DNA of 58,227 nt from an uncultured Eubacteriales bacterium (lineage in GTDB: Bacteria > Bacillota > Clostridia > Oscillospirales > CAG-272): the NCBI GenBank assembly GCA_934434925.1, contig CAKSAC010000012.1, positions 1-58,227 of the forward strand, given 5' to 3'. A model generated the notes under the pieces. The model did no database searches. It was not told the origin of the DNA and saw nothing but the letters and a program-made list of their open reading frames with translations. Numbering within the stretch: position 1 is the stretch's first letter; each line of letters starts with the position of its first letter. Shown piece after piece: positions 31,633 through 40,799 of this stretch. The position numbers were made by a program, and so were the translations under genes.

Positions 31633-33741
31633 GTGCAGGAAGGTAAATTTTCGCTGAAGAGTGCCTTTTCTCCCACGGGAGATCAGCCCGCCGCCATCGA
31701 AAAACTGGCGAACGGCGTGGCAGAAGGCAAGAAAATGCAAACATTACTTGGCGTTACCGGTTCCGGCAAGACCTTTACCATGGCCAACATTATCGCGCGT
31801 TGTAACCGTCCTACCCTGATTCTGGAACCAAACAAAACGCTTGCCGCGCAGGTATGCTCCGAATTCCGGGAGTTTTTCCCGGATAATGCGGTGGAGTTCT
31901 TCGTTTCTTATTACGACTACTACCAGCCCGAAGCTTATATTCCCGGGCGGGATATGTATATTGAAAAAGATGCCCTGATCAATGACGAAATCGACCAGCT
32001 TCGCCACAGTGCCACCTCTTCGCTTTTTGAACGCCGGGATGTCATCATCGTCGCTTCCGTTTCCTGCATTTATTCGCTCGGTGACCCTTCGGAATACGGG
32101 AGCCTCCTGGTTTCGATCCGTACAGGGCAAAAACTCGAACGTGACGAACTGGCGCGCCGCCTGGTATCCGTCAGTTATACCCGTAACGACATGGTCCTCT
32201 CCCGCGGGAAATTCCGCATGAAGGGAGACACCGTGGAAGTCGTTCCCGCCTCATTCGGAGAAAACGCTCTGCGCATTGAATTTTTCGGCGATGAGATTGA
32301 GCGTATCAGCGAGATCAATGCCGTCACGGGAGAAACAATCTCCGTCCGTACCTATGCCGCCATCTTTCCTGCCACGCATTATGCGGTTTCGGACGATCAT
32401 CGTATCGCCGCTCTTTCGGAGATCGAACGCGAAATGGAAGAACGCGTCGCTTTTTTCCGCGCGGAGGGAAAACTGCTGGAAGCGCAACGGATCGAGGAAC
32501 GCACCCGCTACGACCTGGAAATGTTACGGGAAGTCGGTTTCTGCTCCGGGGTGGAAAACTATTCCCGCGTGCTGTCCGGCCGCCCCGCCGGGTCCTCCCC
32601 CTATACCCTGCTTGACTACCTGCCGAAAGATCATCTTCTGTTTATTGACGAATCTCATGTCACCATCCCGCAAGTGCGCGGAATGAGCGGTGGCGACACC
32701 GCCCGAAAGACCAACCTGATCGAATACGGTTTTCGCCTGCCCTCGGCCTATGACAACCGCCCTCTCCGCTTTGACGAATTTGAAGCGCGGATAGGCCAGA
32801 CCGTCTTTGTCAGCGCGACCCCCGGCCCCTATGAAGAAGCGCATTCCGAAGGGGTAGCCGAGCAGCTCATCCGCCCGACAGGACTCGTTGACCCCGTCGT
32901 GACGGTCCACCCGATTGCCGGGCAGGTCGATGACCTTATCGACCGTATCCGCGCCGTGACCGCCGCCAAAGACAAGGCCCTTGTGACCACCCTGACGACC
33001 AAAATGGCCGAAGACCTGACCGAATATCTTGCCGATGTCGGTATCAAGGTCAAATATATCCACCACAAAGTCGATACCATGGAACGCATGGAGATCATCC
33101 GCGACCTTCGCCTCGGGAAATTCGATGTCCTGGTCGGTATCAATCTGCTCCGGGAAGGGCTGGATATTCCCGAGGTGGCGCTGGTGGCCATCCTGGATGC
33201 CGACAAAGAGGGCTTTCTCCGTTCCGCCACCTCGCTGATTCAGACCATCGGGCGCGCGGCGCGCAATGCGAACGGGCAGGTCGTGATGTACGCCGACACG
33301 ATCACCGGCTCCATGAGGACCGCCATCGACGAGACCGAACGCCGCCGCCGGGTCCAGACCGCCTATAACGAAGCGCATGGCATTACGCCGAAAACCGTTG
33401 AAAAATCCGTGCGGGAACTCATTGCCATCGGCCGGCCGGAAGAAGATAAAAAGGTCGATATCATCGCCCGCCTGCCGAAGAAGGAACAGGAAAAAACACT
33501 TGAACGCCTGCGCGCCGAGATGCGGGATGCCGCCAAACGGCTGGAATTTGAACGGGCCGCCTTCTTGCGCGATCGTATCCGCGAGATCGAGGAAGCCGGA
33601 TTTGCAGAAGAAGCCGACAAACCGCCGATCGGCCTGCCGGCCAAGCCGAAAACCGCACCGGGCAGAAAAAAACCGCAGAAAGAACTCCCAAAACCCGCCG
33701 CAGAACCGAACCGCCGGGCACCCGGCAAGAGCAGAAAGTAA
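31633..33741 (+). CDS. uvrB: UvrB, excinuclease ABC subunit B
   Basis: 702 aa from the GTG at 31633. That codon is chosen over an ATG at 31588 because AGGAGG (31620-31625) is ideally spaced and because the ATG coincides with the expected transcription start. Motifs: Walker A GVTGSGKTFT near residue 36, the beta-hairpin YYDYYQPEAY that clamps DNA, DESH Walker B, GINLLREGLDIPEV and QTIGRAARN helicase motifs, and the C-terminal UVR helix pair (EMRDAAKRLEFERAAFLRD). A basic, proline-rich tail of about 50 residues after the UVR motif is unusual. UvrB takes damaged DNA from UvrA and recruits UvrC, which is not in this window. Confidence 0.97.
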   Translation: MQEGKFSLKSAFSPTGDQPAAIEKLANGVAEGKKMQTLLGVTGSGKTFTMANIIARCNRPTLILEPNKTLAAQVCSEFREFFPDNAVEFFVSYYDYYQPEAYIPGRDMYIEKDALINDEIDQLRHSATSSLFERRDVIIVASVSCIYSLGDPSEYGSLLVSIRTGQKLERDELARRLVSVSYTRNDMVLSRGKFRMKGDTVEVVPASFGENALRIEFFGDEIERISEINAVTGETISVRTYAAIFPATHYAVSDDHRIAALSEIEREMEERVAFFRAEGKLLEAQRIEERTRYDLEMLREVGFCSGVENYSRVLSGRPAGSSPYTLLDYLPKDHLLFIDESHVTIPQVRGMSGGDTARKTNLIEYGFRLPSAYDNRPLRFDEFEARIGQTVFVSATPGPYEEAHSEGVAEQLIRPTGLVDPVVTVHPIAGQVDDLIDRIRAVTAAKDKALVTTLTTKMAEDLTEYLADVGIKVKYIHHKVDTMERMEIIRDLRLGKFDVLVGINLLREGLDIPEVALVAILDADKEGFLRSATSLIQTIGRAARNANGQVVMYADTITGSMRTAIDETERRRRVQTAYNEAHGITPKTVEKSVRELIAIGRPEEDKKVDIIARLPKKEQEKTLERLRAEMRDAAKRLEFERAAFLRDRIREIEEAGFAEEADKPPIGLPAKPKTAPGRKKPQKELPKPAAEPNRRAPGKSRK

Positions 33742-33752
33742 AGGACAAAACC

Positions 33753-36602
33753 ATGGCCAAGACCATCCGTATCCGGGGCGCCCGGGAAAACAACCTGAAA
33801 AATATCGATATTGATATCCCGAGAGATAAACTGGTCGTTCTGACCGGACTTTCCGGCTCCGGGAAATCTTCGCTTGCCTTTGAAACGCTCTATGCCGAGG
33901 GGCATCGCCGCTTTGTTGAATCGCTCTCGTCCTACGCCCGGATGTTCCTCGGGCAGATGGACAAGCCGGATGTCGATTCGATCGAAGGGCTTTCCCCCGC
34001 CATCGCCATCGACCAGAAAACAACCTCCAAAAACCCCCGTTCGACCGTCGGTACCGTCACCGAGATCTACGACTACCTGCGCTTGCTTTACGCGCGCATC
34101 GGCATTCCGCACTGCCCGGTCTGCGGCAAGGAGATCCGCCCGCAGAGCCAGGATCAGATCGTCGGACGCATTATGAAACTGCCGGAAGGAACGCGCTTTC
34201 TCGTCCTCTCCCCGGTCGTCCGGGAGGCAAAAGGAACCCACGAAAAGGTGCTGGCCGATATTCGCCGCCGCGGGTTCTCCCGGGTGCGCGCGGATGGCGT
34301 GATGTACGACCTTTCGGAAGAGGTGGAACTGAATAAAAACACAAAACACACCATAGAAGCCGTAGTCGATCGCCTCGTTATGCGGCCGGATATCCGCTCC
34401 CGTCTTTCGGACTCCGTGGAAACCGCCCTTTCCCTTTCGGAAGGGCGCGTGCGGATTGTTCCGGTACCGCGCGAAGGGGAGCAAGCGGGAGAAGAATTGG
34501 AGTTTTCCCAGCGTTACGCCTGTGAAGAGCATAAAATCAGTTTCGGGGAACTGGAACCCCGGATGTTCTCTTTCAACAATCCGCAGGGAGCCTGCCCGGA
34601 GTGCGCCGGTCTCGGAGAACGCCGGCAAATCTCCCCCGACCGTATCATCCCCGACAAATCGCTCTCTCTCCGGGAAGGGGCGATCGCGTGCAACGGGTTC
34701 AAAAGCATGAACGAAACCAGTTGGAGCGGCCCGCTTGCCGCCGCGCTCGGGCAAGATTTCGGTTTTACGCTGGACACCCCGATTGCCGATTATTCGCCCG
34801 AGGCTTATCGGGCGCTGATGTACGGCTACCCGAAAAAATACCGCGTTGTCCGCTATTTCGGAAAAGACGCGCATGAACAATACACCGCCTTTGAGGGGAT
34901 TATCCCCACCATTGAACGCCGTGCCTCTACCGGCGGCATTCTCGGTGAAGGGTACGACGATCTGTTTGAAGAGATTCCCTGCCCGCGCTGTCACGGCCGC
35001 CGCCTGTCGGATGAAGTGCTGGCCGTTACGGTCGGCGGGCTGAATATCGACGAACTCTGCCGTTTGTCCATCAGCCGGATGCTCGATTTTGTCAACGCCC
35101 TGCACCTCACGGAAACCGAAACCGCCATCGCCGGAGAAATCCTGAAAGAGATTCGCGCCCGTCTCGGTTTTCTCTGCAGCGTGGGGCTGGAATACCTCGA
35201 TCTTGCCCGCCGTGCCGGAACTCTCTCGGGCGGAGAAGCCCAGCGTATCCGATTGGCAACGCAGATCGGGTCCGCGCTCACCGGGGTGATGTATATCCTG
35301 GATGAGCCGAGCATCGGCCTCCACCAGCGCGACAATTCCAAACTGATCGCCACGCTGAAAAAACTGCGCGATCTCGGCAACACCGTTATCGTGGTAGAAC
35401 ACGACGAAGAAACCATGCGGGAAGCCGACCATCTCATTGACATCGGCCCGGGAGCCGGTATTCACGGCGGCCGCATCGTCGCGGCCGGAACCCCTTCCGA
35501 AGTTGCAAAATGTAAAGTTTCCTTGACAGGCGACTATCTTTCCGGCCGAAAAGTAATCCCTGTTCCGGCCACACGCCGTCCGGGGAACGGTTCTTTTGTG
35601 CGGGTATTCGGCGCGCGGCAGAACAACCTCCGGGGCATTGACGTATCTTTCCCGCTCGGCTGTTTCATCGCCGTAACCGGCGTGTCGGGTTCCGGGAAGT
35701 CTTCCCTCGTCAACAGTATCCTGCGAGACACCCTGACGCGCGACCTCAATCGTGCCGCAACGCGTCCCGGCCAATGCGATCGCGTAGAGGGGGCGGAAAA
35801 TCTCGACAAGGTCATCAGCATTGATCAGAACCCCATCGGGCGCACTCCGCGCTCCAACCCCGCCACCTACACCGGAATGTTCACCGAGATCCGCGACCTG
35901 TTTTCCAAAACGCCGGATGCCCGCGCGAAGGGATACGGCCCGGGTCGTTTCTCCTTCAATGTCAAGGGCGGCCGCTGTGAAGCCTGCGAAGGCGACGGCG
36001 TACGCTGTATCGAAATGCACTTTTTGCCGGACGTGTATGTAAAGTGCGATGTCTGCCGCGGCATGCGCTATAACCGTGACACACTGGAAATCCGGTATAA
36101 AGGGAAAAACATCTATGAAGTCCTGGAAATGACCGTGGAAGAAGGCGTATCCTTTTTCAGCGGTGTTCCCTCTCTCTTTCGCAAACTGCAAACGCTCTGC
36201 GATGTCGGTCTCGGCTATATCAAGATCGGTCAATCCTCCACCACTCTCTCGGGGGGAGAGGCCCAGCGGATCAAACTGGCCACCGAACTTTCCCGCCGCG
36301 ACACCGGCCGTACTCTTTATATTTTAGACGAACCCACCACCGGTCTTCATACCGCTGATGTTGCGCGCCTGATCGGGATTCTCGATCGGCTGACTACCGC
36401 CGGGAACACCGTCATCGTCATTGAACACAATCTTGATTTGATTAAATCAGCCGATTATCTGATCGATCTCGGCCCGGAAGGCGGAGACGGTGGCGGCCGC
36501 ATTGTTGCCACAGGCACCCCGGAAGAAGTTGCCGCCGTGCCGGATTCCTATACCGGCCTTTACCTTCGCGAAAAACTCGGCCTCCCGCCACTCCGCCCCT
36601 GA
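33753..36602 (+). CDS. uvrA: UvrA, excinuclease ABC subunit A
   Basis: 949 aa, standard length, 11 bp after uvrB with GTAAAGGAC as ribosome site. Two ABC ATPase halves: Walker A GLSGSGKSS near residue 31 and GVSGSGKSS near 640, with ABC signatures LSGGEAQRI in both halves. Zinc fingers CPVC and CPECAGLG with CPRCHG in the first half, and CEACEGDG with CDVC in the second. UvrA dimers find DNA lesions and load UvrB. A long antisense frame over its 3' part is a shadow of high GC, not a gene. Confidence 0.98.
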   Translation: MAKTIRIRGARENNLKNIDIDIPRDKLVVLTGLSGSGKSSLAFETLYAEGHRRFVESLSSYARMFLGQMDKPDVDSIEGLSPAIAIDQKTTSKNPRSTVGTVTEIYDYLRLLYARIGIPHCPVCGKEIRPQSQDQIVGRIMKLPEGTRFLVLSPVVREAKGTHEKVLADIRRRGFSRVRADGVMYDLSEEVELNKNTKHTIEAVVDRLVMRPDIRSRLSDSVETALSLSEGRVRIVPVPREGEQAGEELEFSQRYACEEHKISFGELEPRMFSFNNPQGACPECAGLGERRQISPDRIIPDKSLSLREGAIACNGFKSMNETSWSGPLAAALGQDFGFTLDTPIADYSPEAYRALMYGYPKKYRVVRYFGKDAHEQYTAFEGIIPTIERRASTGGILGEGYDDLFEEIPCPRCHGRRLSDEVLAVTVGGLNIDELCRLSISRMLDFVNALHLTETETAIAGEILKEIRARLGFLCSVGLEYLDLARRAGTLSGGEAQRIRLATQIGSALTGVMYILDEPSIGLHQRDNSKLIATLKKLRDLGNTVIVVEHDEETMREADHLIDIGPGAGIHGGRIVAAGTPSEVAKCKVSLTGDYLSGRKVIPVPATRRPGNGSFVRVFGARQNNLRGIDVSFPLGCFIAVTGVSGSGKSSLVNSILRDTLTRDLNRAATRPGQCDRVEGAENLDKVISIDQNPIGRTPRSNPATYTGMFTEIRDLFSKTPDARAKGYGPGRFSFNVKGGRCEACEGDGVRCIEMHFLPDVYVKCDVCRGMRYNRDTLEIRYKGKNIYEVLEMTVEEGVSFFSGVPSLFRKLQTLCDVGLGYIKIGQSSTTLSGGEAQRIKLATELSRRDTGRTLYILDEPTTGLHTADVARLIGILDRLTTAGNTVIVIEHNLDLIKSADYLIDLGPEGGDGGGRIVATGTPEEVAAVPDSYTGLYLREKLGLPPLRP

Positions 36603-37440
36603 TATTTCTCTTTCTCTCTGTTCTTCTCGCTTTTTTACCCGCTCTCTCTATCCCCCCGCCCGCTTTTTCACGCCTTCTTTCTTTTCCCGCCCCCCGCGCC
36701 CACTCCGCCCGCTCCCTTTCTTTTTCTCGTTTCCTCTTCCTCTCTTTCTCCCCCGCTTTGCAAAACGCTTCCTTATTTCTTTTATTTATAACCATATAAA
36801 CGGCAGTTTTCCCTGCCGTTTTCTCTTTTCGCTTCCACGCTCCTTCTTCTCTTTCTGCTCATCCCCGCGCCCGCTCGGAAAAATCACACCGCAAAAGAAA
36901 GCGCCCATCCTCCGCCCCCACGCAGAAAATATCCCTCTCTCTGCCTTTCTCTCTTCCCATCTCTCCACCGCGCCCGCTCCGCCGCCGCCTTCCGTTCGGC
37001 ACAGAAAAAGGGGATCTCTCTTCGTCGCCCCGTCAAAAAAGAAAAACTTTCTCTCCATCCCCCGCGCCTGCTCAGAAAAATCACACCTCAAAAGAAAGCG
37101 CCCATCCCCCGCCCCCACGCAGAAAATTTCCCTCTCTCTGCCTTTCTCTCTTCCCATCTCTCCACCGCGCCCGCTCCACCGCCGTCTTTCGTTCGGCACA
37201 GAAAAAGGGGATCTCTCTTCGTCGCCCCGTCAAAAAAGAAAAACTTTCTCTCCATCCCCCCGCCGCGCCACTCCGCCCGCTTTTCACGCCTTCTTTCTTT
37301 TTCCGCCCCCCGCGCCCCCGCGCCCGCTCCCCCGCCGCGCCCGCTCCGCCCCTGATATTTTTCTTTCTCCCCCGCTCCGCAAAAACGCCGGTCTTTTTTC
37401 TCCCCCTTCCACTTTTTTCTTGCCCACACCGCATTTTTTC
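36603..37440. repeat. C/T-rich tract after uvrA, with a 195-bp tandem duplication
   Basis: The 917 bp between uvrA and the perR-type gene hold almost only pyrimidine-rich repeats. Positions 36864-37058 and 37059-37260 are two copies of one unit of about 195 bp, each with cgcccccacgcagaaaat, ttcggcacagaaaaagggg and cgtcaaaaaagaaaaac. These short purine islands also appear before uvrB. Apart from the terminator at 36798 and the promoter at 37458, I see no signal here. Confidence 0.94.
36798..36823 (+). terminator. Probable terminator of the uvrBA operon
   Basis: AAACGGCAG, TTTTCC loop, CTGCCGTTTTC; about 200 bp after the uvrA stop, within the C/T tract. Confidence 0.65.
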
Positions 37441-37457
37441 TTTTTTTGAAAAACCCC

Positions 37458-37486
37458 TTGACAGATTCAAAAGAGCATGCTATAAT
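37458..37486 (+). promoter_or_regulatory. Predicted promoter of the PerR-rubrerythrin unit
   Basis: Perfect TTGACA (37458-37463), 17 bp, perfect TATAAT (37481-37486), preceded by TGC: a very strong promoter that would need repression. Confidence 0.88.
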
Positions 37487-37493
37487 AATGATA
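37481..37493. promoter_or_regulatory. PerR box overlapping the -10
   Basis: TATAATAATGATA fits the core of the known PerR box, TATAATnATTATA, at 11 of 12 defined positions. Placed exactly on the -10, it would block polymerase when PerR is bound, so the gene would repress itself until peroxide inactivates it. Confidence 0.72.
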
Positions 37494-37519
37494 CAAAATC
37501 TTAATAAGGAATTATTCAA

Positions 37520-37912
37520 ATGGTTCGTAACACTGTTCAACGCAGGCTTCTGCTTGAAACCGTGCGAAGTATGACCAACCACCCGAGTGCGGATGAGGTC
37601 TATGAGACGGTTCTGCCGCGTTGCCCCGGCATCAGCCGCGCCACGGTCTACCGCGTATTGGGCGCACTGGCCGATGAAGGGGAAATCCAACGGGTGGCCG
37701 TTCCCAACGCGCCCGATCGGTTTGACTTCACCCTCTCCTGTCACGCGCACTGCCGTTGCCTGTCCTGCGGGCGGGTCTTCGATTTTCCGATCGCCTTCCC
37801 GGAAGCTGAAAGCACCGAGGAATTCCGGGTGGAAGGCGTGGAAGTGCTCGTCACGGGAAAATGCCGGGAATGCCTGCAAAAAGAAAAAAACGCAAAAATC
37901 CCCCCTGTTTAA
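37520..37912 (+). CDS. perR: PerR-type Fur family peroxide regulator
   Basis: 130 aa, ATG at 37520 after AAGGAATTATTCAA. The winged helix includes HPSADEVYETV and SRATVYRVLGAL. Structural zinc cysteines are Cys80/Cys83 (CLSC) and Cys115/Cys118 (CREC). The regulatory-metal ligands of PerR are all present by alignment to the family: His21, Asp69, His75, His77 and Asp88. The Asp at the last place, rather than Glu, favours PerR over Fur. The N-terminus is about 15 residues shorter than in B. subtilis PerR. With the PerR box at its promoter and a rubrerythrin gene next, the peroxide role is well supported. Confidence 0.9.
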   Translation: MVRNTVQRRLLLETVRSMTNHPSADEVYETVLPRCPGISRATVYRVLGALADEGEIQRVAVPNAPDRFDFTLSCHAHCRCLSCGRVFDFPIAFPEAESTEEFRVEGVEVLVTGKCRECLQKEKNAKIPPV

Positions 37913-37951
37913 TCCCTGTATAAAAATCATATATCGTAAGGAGAAATTACT

Positions 37952-38500
37952 ATGAAAAAATGGAAATGCACCGTCTGCGGCGAGATCGTATACTCCGATG
38001 TTCGCCCCGAAAAATGCCCGCTTTGCAAGGCCCCGGGTGAAAAATTTGTCGAAATCACAGCTGAAGAAAACAGCTGGGCCGCCGAACATGTTGTCGGCGT
38101 AGCCAAGGGTGTTCCGGCCGAAATCATCGATGGCCTGCGCGCCAACTTCTCCGGCGAATGCTCCGAGGTCGGCATGTACCTCGCCATGGCTCGCGTCGCG
38201 CATCGCGAAGGCTACCCGGAAATCGGTCTTTACTGGGAAAAAGCCGCATTTGAGGAAGCCGAACACGCCGCCAAATTTGCCGAACTCCTCGGTGAAGTGC
38301 TGACCGATTCGACCGCTCAGAACCTCGCCAAGCGCGTGGATGCCGAACGCGGTGCCACTGCCGGGAAATTTGAGCTGGCCAAGCTCGCCAAGGAAGCCGG
38401 CCTGGATGCCATTCATGATACCGTGCACGAAATGGCGCGTGACGAAGCCCGCCACGGCAAAGCCTTTGAGGGCCTGCTCAAGAGATACTTCAATCAATAA
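37952..38500 (+). CDS. Rubrerythrin, rubredoxin-first (reverse) type
   Basis: 182 aa. The N-terminal rubredoxin-like iron site uses Cys6/Cys9 (CTVCG) and Cys22/Cys25 (CPLCK). It is followed by a four-helix diiron domain with ECSEVGMYL, EEAEHAAKFAE and MARDEARHGKAF, which provide the Glu/His ligands. In classical rubrerythrin the order is the other way round; the reversed form reduces hydrogen peroxide and O2 quickly in clostridia (family knowledge). It lies 39 bp after perR with GTAAGGAG in front, so it is the direct PerR target in the same transcript. Confidence 0.93.
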   Translation: MKKWKCTVCGEIVYSDVRPEKCPLCKAPGEKFVEITAEENSWAAEHVVGVAKGVPAEIIDGLRANFSGECSEVGMYLAMARVAHREGYPEIGLYWEKAAFEEAEHAAKFAELLGEVLTDSTAQNLAKRVDAERGATAGKFELAKLAKEAGLDAIHDTVHEMARDEARHGKAFEGLLKRYFNQ

Positions 38501-38506
38501 GAAAAA

Positions 38507-38532
38507 GAGCGCCGATTTCAAACGGCGCTCTC
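38507..38532 (+). terminator. Terminator after rubrerythrin
   Basis: AGAGCGCCG, loop, CGGCGCTCT then CATTTTAC; the T tail is short. Confidence 0.7.
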
Positions 38533-38540
38533 ATTTTACA

Positions 38541-38565
38541 AAAGACCGGCCGAGCCGGTCTTTTA
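38541..38565. terminator. Second, bidirectional terminator
   Basis: AAAAGACCGGC, CGA loop, GCCGGTCTTTT; serves the convergent YgjV-type gene and backs up the rubrerythrin terminator. Confidence 0.85.
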
Positions 38566-38603
38566 CAAATCGGGAAAAATCCCCTGGGATCTTCGGTTTA
38601 TCC

Positions 38604-39188
38604 TTACGCTTTCTCCGCCCCCGGTTCCTGCCGCGGATGGCGGAGCAGATCGACCCGGACGATTGTGACAAGAAGCATGGCCAGCAAAACGGTGTAATTG
38701 ATGACCGCCCCCCAGTCGGCAACCAGGATCGAATAGGTCAGCCAACCCGCGCTGTTTGCGGCCATATACGCGCGATAGGCGGTGGAGCTGGAGAAAATAG
38801 CCAGCCCAAACAGAATTGTGCAAAGGAAGGGAATGATGCTGTACCATTTTTCCCACGTGAAGATGGCAATAGCCAGATAGGCCGCAAAGAAGGGGATCAA
38901 CGACCACTTCGGCACCGGCAGATGCTTCCGCTGATAGAAATAGTTGAAAATGATATGAAACGAAGCAAGCGCACAAGAGAGGAAGCCGGTCATCGCCCCA
39001 TGAAACAGAAAATTAAGCGCAATCGCGACATTGGAAAAAAGTTCAAACGCCAGCACCAGCTTCATGTCCTTGAACTGCGCGGCCACAATTGCCACGATCA
39101 GACACACAATACCCAACACAAAAGCCGTAATACTGTCCGCGTCGGTAAGCCCTAATGTATTCCGGAAAAAATCCCCTATGATCTGCAT
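38604..39188 (-). CDS. YgjV family membrane protein
   Basis: 194 aa. Start at 39188 with AAGGAG 7 bases before it; a TTG 15 bases upstream lies ahead of that site. Five to six hydrophobic segments: about 20-40, 46-70, 72-90, 95-115, 118-140 and 150-175. The pattern KDMKLVLAFELFSNVAIALNFL and the later STAYRAYMAANSAGW resemble the YgjV-type inner membrane proteins, of unknown role. No link to neighbours is visible; it converges with the rubrerythrin gene. Confidence 0.7.
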   Translation of the reverse strand: MQIIGDFFRNTLGLTDADSITAFVLGIVCLIVAIVAAQFKDMKLVLAFELFSNVAIALNFLFHGAMTGFLSCALASFHIIFNYFYQRKHLPVPKWSLIPFFAAYLAIAIFTWEKWYSIIPFLCTILFGLAIFSSSTAYRAYMAANSAGWLTYSILVADWGAVINYTVLLAMLLVTIVRVDLLRHPRQEPGAEKA

Positions 39189-39278
39189 ATTCTGCTCCTT
39201 CAATCACAAACAATCATTCGCATCATACCACATTCCGAAAAAATTTGCAAGCCTTTTTATTCCGAATCTGCTTTTTCC

Positions 39279-39321
39279 GTTATCCGAACGATGTCGCCTG
39301 GTTATCGAACGATGTCACTTG
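39279..39321. repeat. Direct repeat at the thrH promoter, candidate operator
   Basis: gttatccgaacgatgtcgcc and gttatcgaacgatgtcac, two tandem copies of 21-22 bp. The second touches the -35 of the thrH promoter, the usual place for an activator or repressor pair. Confidence 0.65.
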
Positions 39322-39347
39322 ACAAAATCCGCCCGGTGTGTTACAAT
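39319..39347 (+). promoter_or_regulatory. Predicted promoter of thrH
   Basis: TTGACA 39319-39324, 17 bp, TACAAT 39342-39347. Confidence 0.8.
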
Positions 39348-39383
39348 CACTTATAGATAAAATCCTGACAGAAAGTGAAAAAC

Positions 39384-39983
39384 ATGAATATCGTATGCCT
39401 TGATATGGAGGGCGTTCTCGTCCCCGAAATCTGGATTGCTTTTGCCGAAGCCACAGGAATTCCCGCACTGCGCCGCACAACGCGGGAAGAGCCGGATTAT
39501 GACAAACTGATGCGCTACCGCATCGGCATTCTGAAAGAACACGGCCTCGGCCTGCGTGAAATTCAAAAAACCATTGCCGGAATCGAGGTCATGCCGGGCG
39601 CCCGTGAATTTTTGGACGCTCTGCGCCCCCTGACCCAGGTCATTATCCTCAGCGATACCTTTGAACAGTTTGCCACCCCGCTGATGCAAAAACTCGGCTG
39701 GCCCACCATTTTCTGCAACACGCTTGAAGTGGCGCCGGATGGCGAAATCACCGGATTCCGGATGCGGGTGCAGCAATCCAAGCTGACAACCGTCCGCGCC
39801 CTGCAATCAATCGGTTTTGACACCATCGCCAGCGGAGACAGTTTCAACGATCTCGGAATGATCCGCGCCAGCAAGGCCGGTTTCCTTTTCAAAAGCACCG
39901 ATGCCATCCGGGCCGCCAACCCCGATCTCCCCGCCTATGAGGAGTATGATGAATTGCTGGCCGCCATCCGGGCCGCCCTCTGA
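39384..39983 (+). CDS. thrH: ThrH, phosphoserine phosphatase / homoserine phosphotransferase
   Basis: 199 aa. The ATG at 39384 is preferred to a GTG at 39375. HAD-fold motifs: CLDMEGVLVPEIW at the N-terminus (the ThrH form of the DxD loop, with Asp as nucleophile), ILSDTFEQF near 95, and SGDSFNDLGMIRAS near 152, with Lys in QQSKLTTVRAL. Family members dephosphorylate phosphoserine and can pass the phosphate to homoserine, linking serine and threonine synthesis. It has its own promoter and a two-copy operator-like repeat. Confidence 0.9.
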   Translation: MNIVCLDMEGVLVPEIWIAFAEATGIPALRRTTREEPDYDKLMRYRIGILKEHGLGLREIQKTIAGIEVMPGAREFLDALRPLTQVIILSDTFEQFATPLMQKLGWPTIFCNTLEVAPDGEITGFRMRVQQSKLTTVRALQSIGFDTIASGDSFNDLGMIRASKAGFLFKSTDAIRAANPDLPAYEEYDELLAAIRAAL

Positions 39984-40071
39984 TATTTCACACCCGTAAA
40001 AACCGCCGTGTGATTTCAAACCCGTAAAAACCGCCCGCCGTCATGACGGGAAAACCGACAAAGGAGTTTTC

Positions 40072-40560
40072 ATGAAACAAGCAGACCGCAAAGTACGTGT
40101 GCTTTTTTTCGCCGCCCTTCTCTCCAGCATTCTTTTTGTCGCCGGGATTCCGATGCTGATCTTTGGCGCGGCAAACAGCCGGACCTTTCTGATGGTGACC
40201 GGTATCGTGATGACCGCCGCCTGCTTTTACGGGATGCCCATCCTCTGGATTCAGTACGGCAGCGCGAAGACCGAACGCCGCCTGATCTACGCCGTCCTGC
40301 AGGAAAATCTCCTGACCGTCGCCGCGCTCTCGGCACAACTTTCTATCAATGAAGAAGGCATCCGCGCCATGCTCCGTTCCTGTATACAGCATTGCCGGCT
40401 TCCCGGCTTTCTCTTTGACGGAGAAACCCTGACCCTGAACACCCACGCCGCCCCCGGAAGAAAACTGCTTTCCGTCGTCTGCCCGAATTGCGGCGCACCG
40501 GTTTCGTATCCGGAAGGAGAATCTCCCGTCTGCGGATATTGCGGCACTGTCTGCCGCTGA
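40072..40560 (+). CDS. Membrane protein with C-terminal zinc ribbon
   Basis: 162 aa with AAAGGAG before the ATG. Two hydrophobic segments (about 10-30 and 38-58), then a region of about 60 residues that reads like a small winged helix or PCI-type unit (AVLQENLLTVAALSAQLSINEEGI). The end is a zinc ribbon with CPNCG and CGYCG. I do not recognise the family. Clostridia have many short two-helix membrane proteins with such ribbons, perhaps sensors or scaffold proteins. Confidence 0.72.
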   Translation: MKQADRKVRVLFFAALLSSILFVAGIPMLIFGAANSRTFLMVTGIVMTAACFYGMPILWIQYGSAKTERRLIYAVLQENLLTVAALSAQLSINEEGIRAMLRSCIQHCRLPGFLFDGETLTLNTHAAPGRKLLSVVCPNCGAPVSYPEGESPVCGYCGTVCR

Positions 40561-40631
40561 ATTCCCCGGCAGGCTTGTCCGCCAACCGCTTTTTTGGGGC
40601 GTTTTCACCCGTTTTATAAACAATACATAAC

Positions 40632-40659
40632 AAAAAGACCGGATTTCCGGTCTTTTTTC
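40632..40659. terminator. Bidirectional terminator
   Basis: AAAAAGACCGGA, TT, TCCGGTCTTTTTT between convergent genes. The rest of the 239-bp gap holds only short cccgattttgcgcgtcg repeats near 40760. Confidence 0.85.
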
Positions 40660-40799
40660 CTGCCGCGCGGGTGTCGCCCGGCCATGCTCGTTCTTTGACC
40701 GGTTCTGCCCCGGCCGCGCGCCCGCCGGGATCAGGTCGCCGGCTATGAACCGGGCATGTGTCGCCCGATTTTGCGCGTCGCCCGATTTTGTGCGTCGCC

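Noticed and set aside
31588..31635. ATG at 31588 as the uvrB start
   Set aside because: It coincides with the predicted transcription start; the GTG at 31633 has an ideal AGGAGG and begins the normal UvrB N-terminus.
33363..36233. 956-codon minus-strand frame over uvrB-uvrA
   Set aside because: Antisense shadow of two unmistakable genes in GC-rich DNA; no family features.
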